DNA from: Glaciimonas sp. PCH181
GTDB taxonomy: Bacteria; Pseudomonadota; Gammaproteobacteria; Burkholderiales; Burkholderiaceae_D
DNA length: 64,000 nt
Assembly (NCBI RefSeq): GCF_003056055.1
Contig: NZ_PYFP01000001.1
Coordinates: forward strand, 2,728,001-2,792,000
Direction of reading: 5' to 3'
Within the stretch, counting starts at the first letter, position 1. Each line of letters begins with the position of its first letter. A model generated the notes under the pieces. That model ran no database searches. It was given only the letters and a program-made list of their open reading frames with translations, and was not told the origin of the DNA. Shown one piece after another: positions 18,701 to 27,826 of this stretch. The position numbers and the translations under genes were made by a program.

Positions 18701-21700
18701 CGCAGAACTTCCAGCCAGCGAATGCGCCGCGTGCATCGCGTGGACGGCTACCGGCCGCTCTGGCTCATGCCGCCACTCGGAAAAATCTTGCGATAACAAA
18801 CGAACTAACTGGTCGGTTTCAGATAAATAAATGTTGTACAACGGCAGACTAATGGACAAGTCGCCAATTTTTTTAATACTGTCGTCCTGCCGCAATTCGG
18901 GCAAGCCGGGAAAACTGATAATGGCTGCGGAAGGATCGATTCCCGTCAACTTTGGCACCGTGACGGCAATCTCAATATCCTCGTCCTGCGCATCCCGATA
19001 TTCATATTCATGCTGAGAAAAATCATCAATATCCGTCAACGTTGGTACATCTGGCAACGCTGAAAAAAGCACCATCTCAACATCTGATACTGCAATTTCT
19101 TCTGCCTGAGTTGGTAATGGCGGCAAGTCAGCGATTTGCTCAGCTACATCAGTCGCTTCAATAAAATCGGTAGCCGACTCAACCGCTGGAACCAGCTCGC
19201 CATCGCGCATTTTTTGTGCGCACTCAGACAGTATCTGCGCGGTGCGTGGTGAATCTCCCTTAAGGTAGATTTCCTTTATCCAGTCGTCCAGAAATACAAA
19301 GGCTTGGTCCAGCAGCGCGTACAAAGCTGGCGTACCTTCTTTATTCTCCGTCAGCCAACTGTTCAACACCTGCTCAATGCTCCAGGCGGCATCGCCAAAT
19401 GCATTCATGCCGATCATCCGGCTGCTACCCTTCAACGTATGAAAGGCACGCCGCAATACCACCAAATGTTCCTGATGAAGGGGCGCGAGACGGGCTTTAG
19501 GGATAGTAAGACGAACGCTGGTTAAGACTTCTTCCGCCTCGGATAAGAAAATTTCCAACAGCTCTGCATCAGCCTCTTCTTCGGTTACTTGCGCTGGTAT
19601 CGACAAACTATTATTCGACGCATTTTCAACAAGATGACGTGGCTGAAGGGTTGCAAGAAGGTCGCTCAAAGATTGTTGCGAAAGAGCAGTGTTCGCATCA
19701 TTCAGCATATTTAACGCAGCTTGCGCGCGCTCGGTCGCGGCGTGATCATCGCTCAAGGCCGCATCGACCCGCATCTGCGTCAACGATTGCTGGAGCTGAG
19801 TCAGCAAGATTGGATTCTGTGGCTCTTCCATCAGCAACAGAATCAACTCAATTGCGCGCTGCTGACGCTGTAACAATTCCTCTTCTACTGTCGGCAAATC
19901 GGGTAACGACAATAATGGTAATGACGCAATATTTGAAGCTGCGGCGAGGTTATCACCAGAATTTTCGTTGAGGATATTGTCCTGCGCGGACGGCGCAAGT
20001 GCCATCGTCGCGGGCGTCACAGAAATCGACAGATCGGGATGCGACAACTCAGGTATGGCGGACATGACAATCGGCGCATAAGGCAGCGTCGCTGCCTTAT
20101 GCCGCCGGTCTAGCAGATCGACACGATAAACACCGCGCTGTGCGTCGAAATTCAAGTGAATACTGGGTGCATTCGATCCATCGGGTTGATGATGCATGGT
20201 CTCTACATAGAAACTCAATGCCCCAATGTTTTGCGCAATCCGTTCAAATTCCTGTTGCCCCGGCGTCGGTGCATCCGGCGCATCCAAAAACTGTTGTAGC
20301 GTGGCGCGGGTATGCGTGACGACAGCTAAAGCCTCAGGCTCTTCTTGTATCGCCAGCGCGCCTTGAATCTGATGCAGGACGTGATCGATCTGCGGCAGCA
20401 CATCGCGCTTTTCTGGCGCACCGAAATACACGTCTAACAAATTTTCTACGTGACGCAGACTGGTTAATATTTCCCCAGCCAACGCTCTGACAACTTTTTT
20501 CTGTTGCGCAGCGCGGTAAATATCGTCTAACCAACGTGCAGGCGCTGACGGAGTTTCACCCGACATCACCGACAGCAAATGCACAGTTATTGCATCCGCG
20601 TGCTCAGAAAAATTCGCTGGCAGACGGTTGATTTGTGTCAGTGTATTTTCGACAAATAACAAACTGGTAGCAATCTCCAGACCTATCGGCTCGCCCGGTC
20701 TGGAATGGGCGGCATGCCGCGCTATGCCGCTGAGCTCTCGCAGTAGCTTGGATAAGGATGGAGCATTTAATTGGCAACCGGCACTGCTTAAGCTGAGCAT
20801 TTCCTGCTCAAACTCGTCCGCCGCGCTGGCATCGCCTGCGGCTAGCCGATCCCAACTATTTTTAGCGCGGGCAACATGTTCTTTCGCATCACGCAGGGCA
20901 TCAAAATTGACCTGCTCATACAGGCGTGTCTGAAAGTCTGCGGGCACCACACCATCCAGACGATAAATGCTACGAATCTGCGCGTTGAGGGCCGACGGCT
21001 TTTGTATTCCGGCAACGAAAAATAAGGCATCGCGTAGTAGCCGCTCGGAGGTACTCGACGATCCCTGACTCAAACGACGTAACTGTAAATTGATACGCGC
21101 AAACAGCTGTTTTACATACAATTCATTTGGCACTTGCGCGTGCGCCACACCATCGGCGAAGCCTTGCATAACCCACCAAAATGCCCGCGCTTGCTGGTTA
21201 TGCTGTAACTGCACGACCTCGGCAATTACGGCACACATGCTGGTGGCATTGGCTAACTCCACTGCGGTATCGGCGCTTTTTAAAAATGGCAACAACGCCA
21301 TCTCGAAACGCTTACGCAGCGACAGATAATCAATCACATGATCAAACCCCGCGCTGCCAGACGTGGCGGCTTCTGCAAATTGCGGACGTATCGTGAGATC
21401 GGGAAAAAACAGATCCGCTGGATGCACTCTGTCGGCACCGCGAATTTCTAGCAGGGCTTTGTAATAAGGAAATAATTTGACTGGCTGATGCGCGCCGCCT
21501 GATAAAAGGTCTTCCAGATATTCGATGAGCGCCTGATAAGCATTTTGAATGCTTTGGACGTGCGCAGTCGTTACCGCCGTACGACCCAAAGCTTGCTCCG
21601 CAAGCGCACGCTCAAGCAAATCTTCCACGGTTTCGGTAATGATCGTGACGCCATTAATGTCCACCATCTGCAATGCGCCGTGGGCTTGGTGCAGATACGT

Positions 21701-21934
21701 TTTCGCGTAATGCAAAGCGGTAGTGCGATCGTATGGAAAGGCAGCCGAATTCCCAGAATGAGAAGTAAGCAACTTTGGCTTAGTATCTGGCGTTGCATCT
21801 GGCTTTGTGAGGTACTGCAAAGCGCTGATGGACTGCCCGAGCGCTTCGCGAATTTCGTTCATTACCCAAGATAATGGGCCGGTATCGAGCTGCGCCGCGA
21901 CAACTGCGGACTGGCTTGGAAAATCGGTGGTCAT
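15770..21934 (-). CDS. chpA: ChpA/PilL-type hybrid CheA histidine kinase with several Hpt domains and a receiver
   Basis: This 2054-residue protein is the kinase of a type IV pilus (twitching) chemosensory system. Phosphotransfer-type helices are seen at about residue 85 (LHQAHGALQMV, weak), His832 (RRAFHTLKGSSRMIG), His1071 (HAAHSLAGSSATVG) and His1322 (LRHLHTIKGSARMAG). These are followed by a CheA dimerisation segment (LVNQAGEVAIVRSRLES, about 1425), the HATPase N box (HLLRNAIVHGIE, about 1612), and G boxes (DDGQGLNL, GRGVGMDVV). A CheW domain (from about 1748) and a C-terminal receiver (MVVDDSLTVRR near 1933, phospho-Asp in VDIEMPRMDG near 1978) complete it. Pseudomonas ChpA is larger and has more Hpt-like modules. 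The ATG has GAGG five bases before it. It is the last gene of the operon, 269 bp after pilJ. Confidence 0.92.
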   Translation of the reverse strand: MTTDFPSQSAVVAAQLDTGPLSWVMNEIREALGQSISALQYLTKPDATPDTKPKLLTSHSGNSAAFPYDRTTALHYAKTYLHQAHGALQMVDINGVTIITETVEDLLERALAEQALGRTAVTTAHVQSIQNAYQALIEYLEDLLSGGAHQPVKLFPYYKALLEIRGADRVHPADLFFPDLTIRPQFAEAATSGSAGFDHVIDYLSLRKRFEMALLPFLKSADTAVELANATSMCAVIAEVVQLQHNQQARAFWWVMQGFADGVAHAQVPNELYVKQLFARINLQLRRLSQGSSSTSERLLRDALFFVAGIQKPSALNAQIRSIYRLDGVVPADFQTRLYEQVNFDALRDAKEHVARAKNSWDRLAAGDASAADEFEQEMLSLSSAGCQLNAPSLSKLLRELSGIARHAAHSRPGEPIGLEIATSLLFVENTLTQINRLPANFSEHADAITVHLLSVMSGETPSAPARWLDDIYRAAQQKKVVRALAGEILTSLRHVENLLDVYFGAPEKRDVLPQIDHVLHQIQGALAIQEEPEALAVVTHTRATLQQFLDAPDAPTPGQQEFERIAQNIGALSFYVETMHHQPDGSNAPSIHLNFDAQRGVYRVDLLDRRHKAATLPYAPIVMSAIPELSHPDLSISVTPATMALAPSAQDNILNENSGDNLAAASNIASLPLLSLPDLPTVEEELLQRQQRAIELILLLMEEPQNPILLTQLQQSLTQMRVDAALSDDHAATERAQAALNMLNDANTALSQQSLSDLLATLQPRHLVENASNNSLSIPAQVTEEEADAELLEIFLSEAEEVLTSVRLTIPKARLAPLHQEHLVVLRRAFHTLKGSSRMIGMNAFGDAAWSIEQVLNSWLTENKEGTPALYALLDQAFVFLDDWIKEIYLKGDSPRTAQILSECAQKMRDGELVPAVESATDFIEATDVAEQIADLPPLPTQAEEIAVSDVEMVLFSALPDVPTLTDIDDFSQHEYEYRDAQDEDIEIAVTVPKLTGIDPSAAIISFPGLPELRQDDSIKKIGDLSISLPLYNIYLSETDQLVRLLSQDFSEWRHEPERPVAVHAMHAAHSLAGSSATVGFKPLRDVAHALEMVLQRMAMQLTPVRAQEFDIIDEAVSRAKWMLQQFAQSDMPYYEPALVSTLDSLRHGQEVRFAAFDPDSDKNLALEDLSHIPPNPSDVSLLNGSVGDAAIGLTVDSQQSEEQAEDTVHVTSVVTSIAPILSEDAPQSAMVIGLPTIAVTSQAYEAAPIEFDPALALRDEIDVDLLPIFLEEGRDILPQIESGLRSWKQSASIINVNSVNDQSVAPIPVETAQAILRHLHTIKGSARMAGAMVLGQHMHEMESHIAATLYSATPSPHMIDELLAHYDYGVQMFENLEHPQPHSAASVNQSIAMTSSSVVVPISATGTAPVLAATSNVAAVAQVRVNAEVLDRLVNQAGEVAIVRSRLESGVGTLQQSLLELTENVDRLRGQLREIEIQAETQMSSRMTLAGEREFDPLEFDRFTRLQELTRMMAESVNDVSTLQKTLTKTVDDANTDLVTQGRLTRDLQRDLMHVRMVPFASVAERLYRLTRQVSKEMDKRVNLDIRGSTVEIDRSVLEKMVGPFEHLLRNAIVHGIESREGRRAAGKSDIGELKIEIRQNGNEVLIQLSDDGQGLNLPEIRGKAKSIGLLHPHQELSDVETTDLIFRPGFTTVTEITKLAGRGVGMDVVRSEAAALGGRVAVTSEAGKGTHFTIHLPLTLAVTQVVIFSTGGNTYAVPSALVEQVLQLKATLLASAYNDGSVLWQEQRVPLHYLSTLLGKHHVAPVTQQYTPIIILRSGNDRVAIHVDEIIGNREVVVKNIGPQLSRLIGIVGATVLGSGEVVLILNPVPLAQRYMQEMRLPQTAPIMQNANAVEIEHVLPVGAVADNPGAEKTFEPVPGLRTQKIVMVVDDSLTVRRVTQRLLSREGYQVVLAKDGIDALQQLQAITPDLMLVDIEMPRMDGFDLTRNIRNDERTRDIPIIMITSRTAAKHRTYAMELGVNDYLGKPYQEDVLLGMIGTFIRKEVALSVP

Positions 21935-22203
21935 GACTGCCTCATCGGTTCAACGGGTCATCAATCGGGCACTGTCCGCTCAGGTTTAGCCCATTTGACA
22001 GGCCCTGGCGATACGGCCCGATTAACACGGCCGGATCTTCTTCAACATACATAAAATGAATCGCATTTTCTCAACCGCTACTAGCTGATACTCATCCACT
22101 CATTTAAATCAAGTCTGGCGAAATACGTTCAATAACAAACTATGGCAATAAACGACGTTTAGCCGTTTGATAACCCAGTCAGCGGCCCTATAGCGGAGGT
22201 CTA

Positions 22204-24693
22204 CTAATTAGTGACCCGAAAACGCGATACAGAACTTTTCAGATCTTCCGCGAGTTTGGATAACTCACGAATCGACACAGCAGTCTGGCTTGTTCCTTCT
22301 CGTGTTTTTTCCGTCACCGAAAGAATGTTCTGAATATTCGTCGCCACACCGTTCGCCGAATTTGCCTGCTGTTCGGTCGCCAACGAAATATTTTGAATCA
22401 ACTCAGCCAAACGGTTCGACACGCGACGAATATCCGACAATGCAGCGCCAGCAGCATCTGACAGCTTTGCTCCCTCAACCACACCCTGCGTAGATTTTTC
22501 CATCGCCACGACAGCATCGTGCGTATCGGTCTGAATCGTTCGTACCAACGCACCAATCTGCTTGGTCGCCGCACCAGAACGTTCCGCCAGACGCTGAACT
22601 TCCTCTGCCACCACCGAAAATCCGCGCCCCGCTTCACCAGCCGACGCCGCCTGAATCGCAGCATTCAACGCCAGCACGTTAGTCTGTTCGGTAATATCGG
22701 AAATCAATTCGGTGATTTCGCCAATTTCTTGCGAGGATTCACCCAACCGCTTGATGCGCTTGGAGGTTTCCTGTATTTGCTCACGGATTTCGTTCATACC
22801 AACGATCGCATTTTCCACCGCCTTAGCGCCCTCTTCCGCGGCGCTAACCGATTGACGCGCTACATCCGCCGAGGCACTGGCCGACTTGGAAACGTCGGTG
22901 ATCTGCGTTGCCATTTCCAATACGGCTTGCGTGGTTTCCTTGATCTCACGAGATTGCTTTTGCGACGCTTGAAGCAATTCAATCGACACACTTTGGGCCT
23001 GATCGGATGCTGCCGTCACTTGCTGCGCAGTCGCGGTAACGCGTCCCACCAATCCGCGCAACTCTTCTACCGTGTAATTCACCGAATCGGCAATCGCGCC
23101 GGTAATGTCTTCTGACACCGTCGCCTGCACTGTCAAGTCGCCATCAGCGACCTCTTGCAACTCATTCATCAAACGCAAAATCGCTGCCTGATTCTGATCG
23201 TTGACGTTACTGGCATCCACTTCTTGCTTGATCGCCTGCAAACGCTGGCCCTCGGCTTCCACCCGACGCAAATCGGCTTCCTGCGTTCTACGCCGACCAT
23301 CCTGCAACTGCACCCAGGCAATTCCGGTAGCAGCCAACAGCGCCGTCAATGCAGATGCCAGCATCAACCAGAAGGAAATGCTTTGCTCGTCCTGCGCTGC
23401 ACGATAGCTTTCCTGCAAGGTACTCAGGCGTTGCTTTAAGGTTTCGTTCTCGGTAAAGATTAATTGCTCGGATTGCTTGGCTGATACGAAATTTTGCATG
23501 TTGCCCAGAATCCCTGCGACGGCTATTTGATATTCGCCAAAACTCTTTTGCAACTCGGTTAACTTTTGCCGCTCTTCTTCATTTTTTGCCGCAGGTAGCC
23601 GCAATATGTCGCTGCCATCCAAAAATCCACTAACGATGTCGCGGAAGGTATTGGTGTCCTTGCCAAGCAAGAATGCGGTTTCTGGATTTACCCCTTCAGA
23701 AGTCAGGAATTCATTTGCACTGCGGCCCAGACGCTGGGTCAGCATCACCAATTGTGAAGAGGCAGAAATTTCACGCGGAGTAGCGCCACTTTCGGATTTC
23801 AGTGTGGCGATCTGTTCGGATAAATCGAGTAATACAGGGGAAATGCTGTTCAGCTTTTGCAAAGTCTGTCCGAAACCGGACAATGCTTTTTGCAACTTTA
23901 AAATAGTATCTGCAGCCTTATCGGTATTCGACCAGACCTTCTGCACATCTGCCACTGCAGAGATCATTCCCGAGTTAGGCGCGGGGATATCATTACCTTT
24001 GTAATTTCCCCCTCTGGCTAACAAAAGAAGATCCTGATTGAATTCTTTTCGGCTGTCGGCCAATTGTTTAAATGCTATAGGATTACCCTGGATAGCATTC
24101 GGTGTCGCCTTCCCTATCCGCTGAGAATGCATCAACGCATCCCCTGCAATTTGGGTCTGAGTCGCACTCAACGTGGCATTTTTGGTACTGAGGTATAAAA
24201 AGACGATTGTCATTACCAGCCCTGCGCCCAACACGATCAACAAGGTGCGGACTTGCTGTTGGGGCGGTAATTTTCCAATTAGCGGCAGAGGCTTGTCCTG
24301 ATACGAAGCGCCTGATTCTGTTGGTGTACTAAATTGGTCGGAGATCGCTGCGGCAGCCGTTGCTGCGCCAGCCGTCGCTGCGGCAGCCGGTGTTGTGCCA
24401 AATATTGATGTGGATGCAGTCGCTGCGGCAGGTCTTACCGCACTCGCTGCTAATGCTGCAAACGGCGTTGATACGTCGGCTGATTGCAAAGTTGCTTCGG
24501 CAGGCATACGTTCTATCAGCATCGTATCTTGCGCGTCGTTTGCAATGAAGTCGTGCTGACCCAATGCATTTACCAAGACTGATGCGGCTGGCCCCGTTGT
24601 TCCGGTTGCTATTGCGTCTTCACCAAAAAACGCGCCACCTTCGATTTTCTCTTCTTTCGCCGTCTTGAACAGGAACGGTAGTTTAAAAGCCAT
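22204..24693 (-). CDS. pilJ: PilJ-type methyl-accepting chemotaxis protein
   Basis: The transducer of the Pil-Chp system. I start it at the ATG at 24693 ([10 protein letters not shown]), which has AGGAG well placed upstream, rather than at 24729; this gives 829 residues. A cytoplasmic N-terminal stretch of about 148 residues, rich in Ala (about 80-120), precedes the first membrane helix ([19 protein letters not shown]). The periplasmic part shows two PilJ-type segments (HSQRIGKA and [12 protein letters not shown]). The second helix is near 440-460, then HAMP, then a classical MCP tip ([28 protein letters not shown], [18 protein letters not shown]). Known PilJ proteins are shorter because they lack the N-terminal stretch. 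It stands between pilI and chpA. Confidence 0.9.
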   Translation of the reverse strand: MAFKLPFLFKTAKEEKIEGGAFFGEDAIATGTTGPAASVLVNALGQHDFIANDAQDTMLIERMPAEATLQSADVSTPFAALAASAVRPAAATASTSIFGTTPAAAATAGAATAAAAISDQFSTPTESGASYQDKPLPLIGKLPPQQQVRTLLIVLGAGLVMTIVFLYLSTKNATLSATQTQIAGDALMHSQRIGKATPNAIQGNPIAFKQLADSRKEFNQDLLLLARGGNYKGNDIPAPNSGMISAVADVQKVWSNTDKAADTILKLQKALSGFGQTLQKLNSISPVLLDLSEQIATLKSESGATPREISASSQLVMLTQRLGRSANEFLTSEGVNPETAFLLGKDTNTFRDIVSGFLDGSDILRLPAAKNEEERQKLTELQKSFGEYQIAVAGILGNMQNFVSAKQSEQLIFTENETLKQRLSTLQESYRAAQDEQSISFWLMLASALTALLAATGIAWVQLQDGRRRTQEADLRRVEAEGQRLQAIKQEVDASNVNDQNQAAILRLMNELQEVADGDLTVQATVSEDITGAIADSVNYTVEELRGLVGRVTATAQQVTAASDQAQSVSIELLQASQKQSREIKETTQAVLEMATQITDVSKSASASADVARQSVSAAEEGAKAVENAIVGMNEIREQIQETSKRIKRLGESSQEIGEITELISDITEQTNVLALNAAIQAASAGEAGRGFSVVAEEVQRLAERSGAATKQIGALVRTIQTDTHDAVVAMEKSTQGVVEGAKLSDAAGAALSDIRRVSNRLAELIQNISLATEQQANSANGVATNIQNILSVTEKTREGTSQTAVSIRELSKLAEDLKSSVSRFRVTN

Positions 24694-24781
24694 TACAAAA
24701 TCTCCTGATTGCCAATTCGATGCGACCACATATCAACACCCGATTTCTGACGTCAATCAAATGGCCTTCTGATCATTGAAT

Positions 24782-25417
24782 TCATATGCCCACATGTAAA
24801 AATCGAGGGTCGCGTATAAGCTGAGTCAGCTTGAGTTCGGTCCACAACTGGGACTCGCTATCCATATACCTTGCGGGACTTGTTTCGGCTAACGCGGCCG
24901 CTTCGTGATCATTCAGAATGTCACGCCCAATCATTCGCGGCACTGACTGCAATGTCATCTCATCGACATTACGCAGACCAAGTACGCGCCTGACGAGCAA
25001 CGCGCTGTTGAATGCCAAGGTGGTAGAAAATGAAATGATCCGCGCGTCCTTATCAATCACTGTCATTGGGTGACCTTGGAAACACGCAAAATCAACGACG
25101 CTGATAAGTGTGCCGCGAATATTTGTCAGTCCGAGATACCAATCCTGCGTCAGCGGGACTTGCGTAATGCTGTCGACTGCGACAATTTCGCCCGCCTCTT
25201 GCAGGCTAAGCAGCAAACGCTCTTCTCCGACCAATAAACCTAATTGATTATTGTGCGTGTCTGCACCGCTGCGCGCGGCTTGCATCCGTTCCAGTAAATG
25301 CGATTGGAATTCGCGCAAACGATTACGGCGTGCCTCGGCGCTTGTTTCACCATCTGCGCCGCGGGTCGGTAAAAATGCCGACCGCTTTAGTTGAAGGTCA
25401 GAGTTTGATTGACTCAT
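24782..25417 (-). CDS. pilI: CheW-like adaptor PilI
   Basis: The 211-residue protein has an N-terminal polar segment of about 60 residues and then a CheW domain: LLVGEERLLLSLQEAGEIVAV near 62-82, then QDWYLGLTNIRGTLISVVDFACF near 90-113, which is the typical CheW core. It should couple the PilJ receptor to the ChpA kinase. Gene order pilH-pilI-pilJ supports the name. No second CheW-like gene (chpC) is seen in the window. The ribosome-binding site is weak. Confidence 0.88.
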   Translation of the reverse strand: MSQSNSDLQLKRSAFLPTRGADGETSAEARRNRLREFQSHLLERMQAARSGADTHNNQLGLLVGEERLLLSLQEAGEIVAVDSITQVPLTQDWYLGLTNIRGTLISVVDFACFQGHPMTVIDKDARIISFSTTLAFNSALLVRRVLGLRNVDEMTLQSVPRMIGRDILNDHEAAALAETSPARYMDSESQLWTELKLTQLIRDPRFLHVGI

Positions 25418-25434
25418 GTGGATACAATTTGGAG

Positions 25435-25800
25435 TTAGCCGAGTGCAGCGATTTTTGCCAGCAGCTCCTGCGGATTAATCGGTTTAACCAGATAATCACG
25501 CGCGCCTTGACGCAAACCCCAGATGCGGTCTGTTTCCAAGCCTTTGCTGCTGCAAATAATAATAGGGATGTCTTGCAATTCCGGATCACGCGAAATCGAG
25601 CGTGTCACCTGAAAACCGTTCTGGCCGGGCATCACAATATCCATCAGGATCAAGTCTGGCTTATCGGCTTTAATCTTGCTAATAACGCCATCGCCGCTCT
25701 CAGAAGTGGAAACGCTATAACCGCTCTTTACCAAAATATCTGTCAAAAAATAACGCTCAGTGGGAGAGTCGTCTACAACGAGAACCTTTTGTATGGCCAT
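25435..25800 (-). CDS. pilH: Response regulator PilH
   Basis: A single receiver domain of 121 residues with the acidic pair and phospho-acceptor in VLVVDDSPTERYF and LILMDIVMPGQNGF, and the conserved Lys in DYLVKPINP. The longest frame begins with TTG at 25806. I use the ATG at 25800, which has AAGG six bases upstream. In Pseudomonas PilH acts with ChpA to control pilus retraction. No output domain is present. Confidence 0.9.
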   Translation of the reverse strand: MAIQKVLVVDDSPTERYFLTDILVKSGYSVSTSESGDGVISKIKADKPDLILMDIVMPGQNGFQVTRSISRDPELQDIPIIICSSKGLETDRIWGLRQGARDYLVKPINPQELLAKIAALG

Positions 25801-25818
25801 GTTCAACCTTTACTTCAA

Positions 25819-26331
25819 TTACGTGTGAGTAGATACCAATACCGGGATATCGACGATATCTACAGATATTCCTGATGGCGCGGCAACCCCGGTCGCTGGA
25901 ATTACTGCAACCGTTGCGGTCATTGCCACGCTGGCGTTCGGATTGGGTTGAGTATGCTGGTGTACAGTCTTTAGCAGACTATCTTTGGTGAACGGCTTGG
26001 TCAGATATTCGTCGGACCCTACCATTGCGCCTCTGGCGCGATCAAATAAACCATCTTTAGATGACAGCATGATGACCGGTGTGGAATGAAATCTGGCGCT
26101 CTTCTTAATGAGCGCACAAGTCTGGTAACCATCCAGCCTTGGCATCAAAATATCGCAAAAAATCACTGCTGGATGATGGTCGTTAATTTTAGCCAACGCA
26201 TCAAAGCCATCTTCGGCAAGAATGACCTGATAGCCAGCCTGACTCAAAAAAATTTCTGCCGACCTGCGGATAGTGCTGCTGTCGTCAATCACCATAACCT
26301 TCAGGCTGGTGGCGCCGAGTGCTAGTGTCAT
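25819..26331 (-). CDS. pilG: Response regulator PilG with a C-terminal tail
   Basis: The receiver domain occupies about residues 10-125: VMVIDDSSTIRRSAEIFLSQAGY, then VIFCDILMPRLDGYQTC with the phospho-Asp, and EYLTKPFTKDSLL. This matches PilG, which drives pilus extension in Pseudomonas. The protein is 170 residues, about 35 longer than usual, because of a hydrophobic and Ala/Val/Pro-rich tail (MTATVAVIPATGVAAPSG onward). It is the first gene of the pilGHIJ-chpA operon, with GGA eight bases before the ATG and a candidate promoter just upstream. Confidence 0.88.
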   Translation of the reverse strand: MTLALGATSLKVMVIDDSSTIRRSAEIFLSQAGYQVILAEDGFDALAKINDHHPAVIFCDILMPRLDGYQTCALIKKSARFHSTPVIMLSSKDGLFDRARGAMVGSDEYLTKPFTKDSLLKTVHQHTQPNPNASVAMTATVAVIPATGVAAPSGISVDIVDIPVLVSTHT

Positions 26332-26353
26332 GAGTTTTGTCCAAGCCGAATTT

Positions 26354-26383
26354 AATTTACAGAATCACTGTAACAAAGTTCAA
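26354..26383 (-). promoter_or_regulatory. Candidate sigma-70 promoter of the pilG operon
   Basis: On the minus strand TTGAAC (26378-26383) is followed after 18 bp by TAAATT (26354-26359). Transcription would begin about 15 bases before the pilG ATG. The match is moderate and no other signal supports it; it is the best pair in the 232-bp gap between rubredoxin and pilG. Confidence 0.4.
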
Positions 26384-26563
26384 GATACTTTAGAACAACA
26401 TTTCTTTGCAGCGCTAAACTGGCTGCGGTTTTTAAGCTTCAGACGCCGCACAAAACTAATCATATTGACAATACGCAGGGGGCTAGCTCTCAGCAAAAAC
26501 CACCGTTATTTGGCAAGTTTAAGTAATTCACTAGATATGCAAAGGCACACCGATTTCAGCGCG

Positions 26564-26773
26564 TTAAATTGCCACCATTTCGAAATCTTCCTTCCGCGCG
26601 CCACATTCCGGACAAGTCCAGTTCATCGGCACATCATCCCAAAGGGTCCCTGCGGCAATTCCTTCTTCCGGTAAACCTTGCTCTTCGTCGTAAATCCAGC
26701 CGCAGATCAGGCACATCCAGGTTTTATATGCTGGTTTTGATGTTTCGTTCGATGTTTCGGTGGTATTGCTCAC
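26564..26773 (-). CDS. rubA: Rubredoxin
   Basis: A 69-residue electron carrier with one iron bound by four cysteines: CLICG (Cys21, Cys24) and CPECG (Cys54, Cys57), with the typical YDEEQGLPEEGIAAGTLWDD region between. A polar 15-residue N-terminal extension precedes the domain. The start codon is GTG at 26773 with AAGGG upstream. It is divergent from thiD, a neighbourhood often seen in Burkholderiales. The redox partner is not in the window. Confidence 0.94.
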   Translation of the reverse strand: MSNTTETSNETSKPAYKTWMCLICGWIYDEEQGLPEEGIAAGTLWDDVPMNWTCPECGARKEDFEMVAI

Positions 26774-26829
26774 GGCGACGACCCTTCAATCAAGTAAAAT
26801 GCAAAGTCGGATATCTTAATCTAACCGCC

Positions 26830-27744
26830 GTGCAAAACCAAACTTCTCCTCTTATATTGACATTCGGTGTTGCTGATCCTGTTGGCGCAGCCGGAATTCA
26901 GGCAGATCTTGCCACATTCTCATCCATGGGTTGCCATGGCTTATCAGTCATTACCTCCATTTTGATAGGAGACACTGCGCGTATCGAAGATACCCAGCAA
27001 ATTGACGCGGATTGGGTTGCTGACCAAGCCCGCGTATTGCTGGAAGATATGCCTGTGGCTGCTTTCAAAGTGGGCGCTGTCGGCAGTATCGAAAGCGTCT
27101 CGGTGATAGCAGAAATCGTCTCGGACTATCCTGATATCCCCTTAATTCTCGACCCTTTCCTTTCTGCCATGCCCGATCAGGGGCAAGATAGCGAAGATTT
27201 ACTGACCGCGATGCGTGAGTTGTTAATCCCACAAAGTACCGTCGTCGTGCTGTCAGCGGTCGAGCTATCCCGAATGGCTGAGACCTGGCGCGAACCGTCC
27301 TCAGAAGACCTGTCCACCGTCGATGCCATGCATCTGATCGAACTGGGTTGCGAATATCTGTTCATCACCGGCACGCCCGGCACTGCGGCGGAAGTCAGCA
27401 ATACCCTGTTCAATGACACGGGTATTTTGCGCCAGGATAGCTGGCCACGCGTCTCCGGTTCGTTTAGCGGCGCCGGGACCACCCTTTCTGCCGCTATCGC
27501 CGCGATGCTGGCGAATGGGCTGGATGTGCCCGAGGCCGTCTCGGAAGCGCAGGAGTTCACTCTCGCATCATTGATGGCCGGACAACGATTGGGTATGGGG
27601 AAATTGGTCCCGGACCGTTTTTTCTGGGCGCGTGAGGATGTTCTGGACGGGCTTTCTGACACAGACGCTGCCGACAAAGACGATACTGACAAAGCAGACG
27701 GTGCAGACCTCAAAGGTGATGAAAAGCCAGCATCGCCGCCATGA
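26830..27744 (+). CDS. thiD: Divergent hydroxymethylpyrimidine/phosphomethylpyrimidine kinase
   Basis: A ribokinase-fold protein of the ThiD family, which phosphorylates the pyrimidine part of thiamine. The N-terminal FGVADPVGAAGIQADLATFSSMG corresponds to the family's AGSDPSGGAGIQADLKTF. The anion-hole motif is GAGTTLSAAIAA near 214; the residue matching the catalytic Cys of ThiD is Thr217. The C-terminus carries an acidic repeat-like tail (DTDAADKDDTDKADGADLK). I start it at GTG 26830; earlier codons in the frame belong to the rubredoxin region on the other strand. With these changes the kinase activity is uncertain. It is followed by hemL after about 80 bp. Confidence 0.75.
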   Translation: MQNQTSPLILTFGVADPVGAAGIQADLATFSSMGCHGLSVITSILIGDTARIEDTQQIDADWVADQARVLLEDMPVAAFKVGAVGSIESVSVIAEIVSDYPDIPLILDPFLSAMPDQGQDSEDLLTAMRELLIPQSTVVVLSAVELSRMAETWREPSSEDLSTVDAMHLIELGCEYLFITGTPGTAAEVSNTLFNDTGILRQDSWPRVSGSFSGAGTTLSAAIAAMLANGLDVPEAVSEAQEFTLASLMAGQRLGMGKLVPDRFFWAREDVLDGLSDTDAADKDDTDKADGADLKGDEKPASPP

Positions 27745-27826
27745 AATTTCCTGCTTTTATCGCGTAGGCGTCGGCTTTTCCGCTGACACGCCGGTCGCCC
27801 CCTTAATTTAATTGATGCATACCAAC

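Noticed and set aside
22519-23115. A 198-codon plus-strand frame opposite pilJ
   Set aside because: It is the complement of the conserved MCP signalling domain; no start signal.
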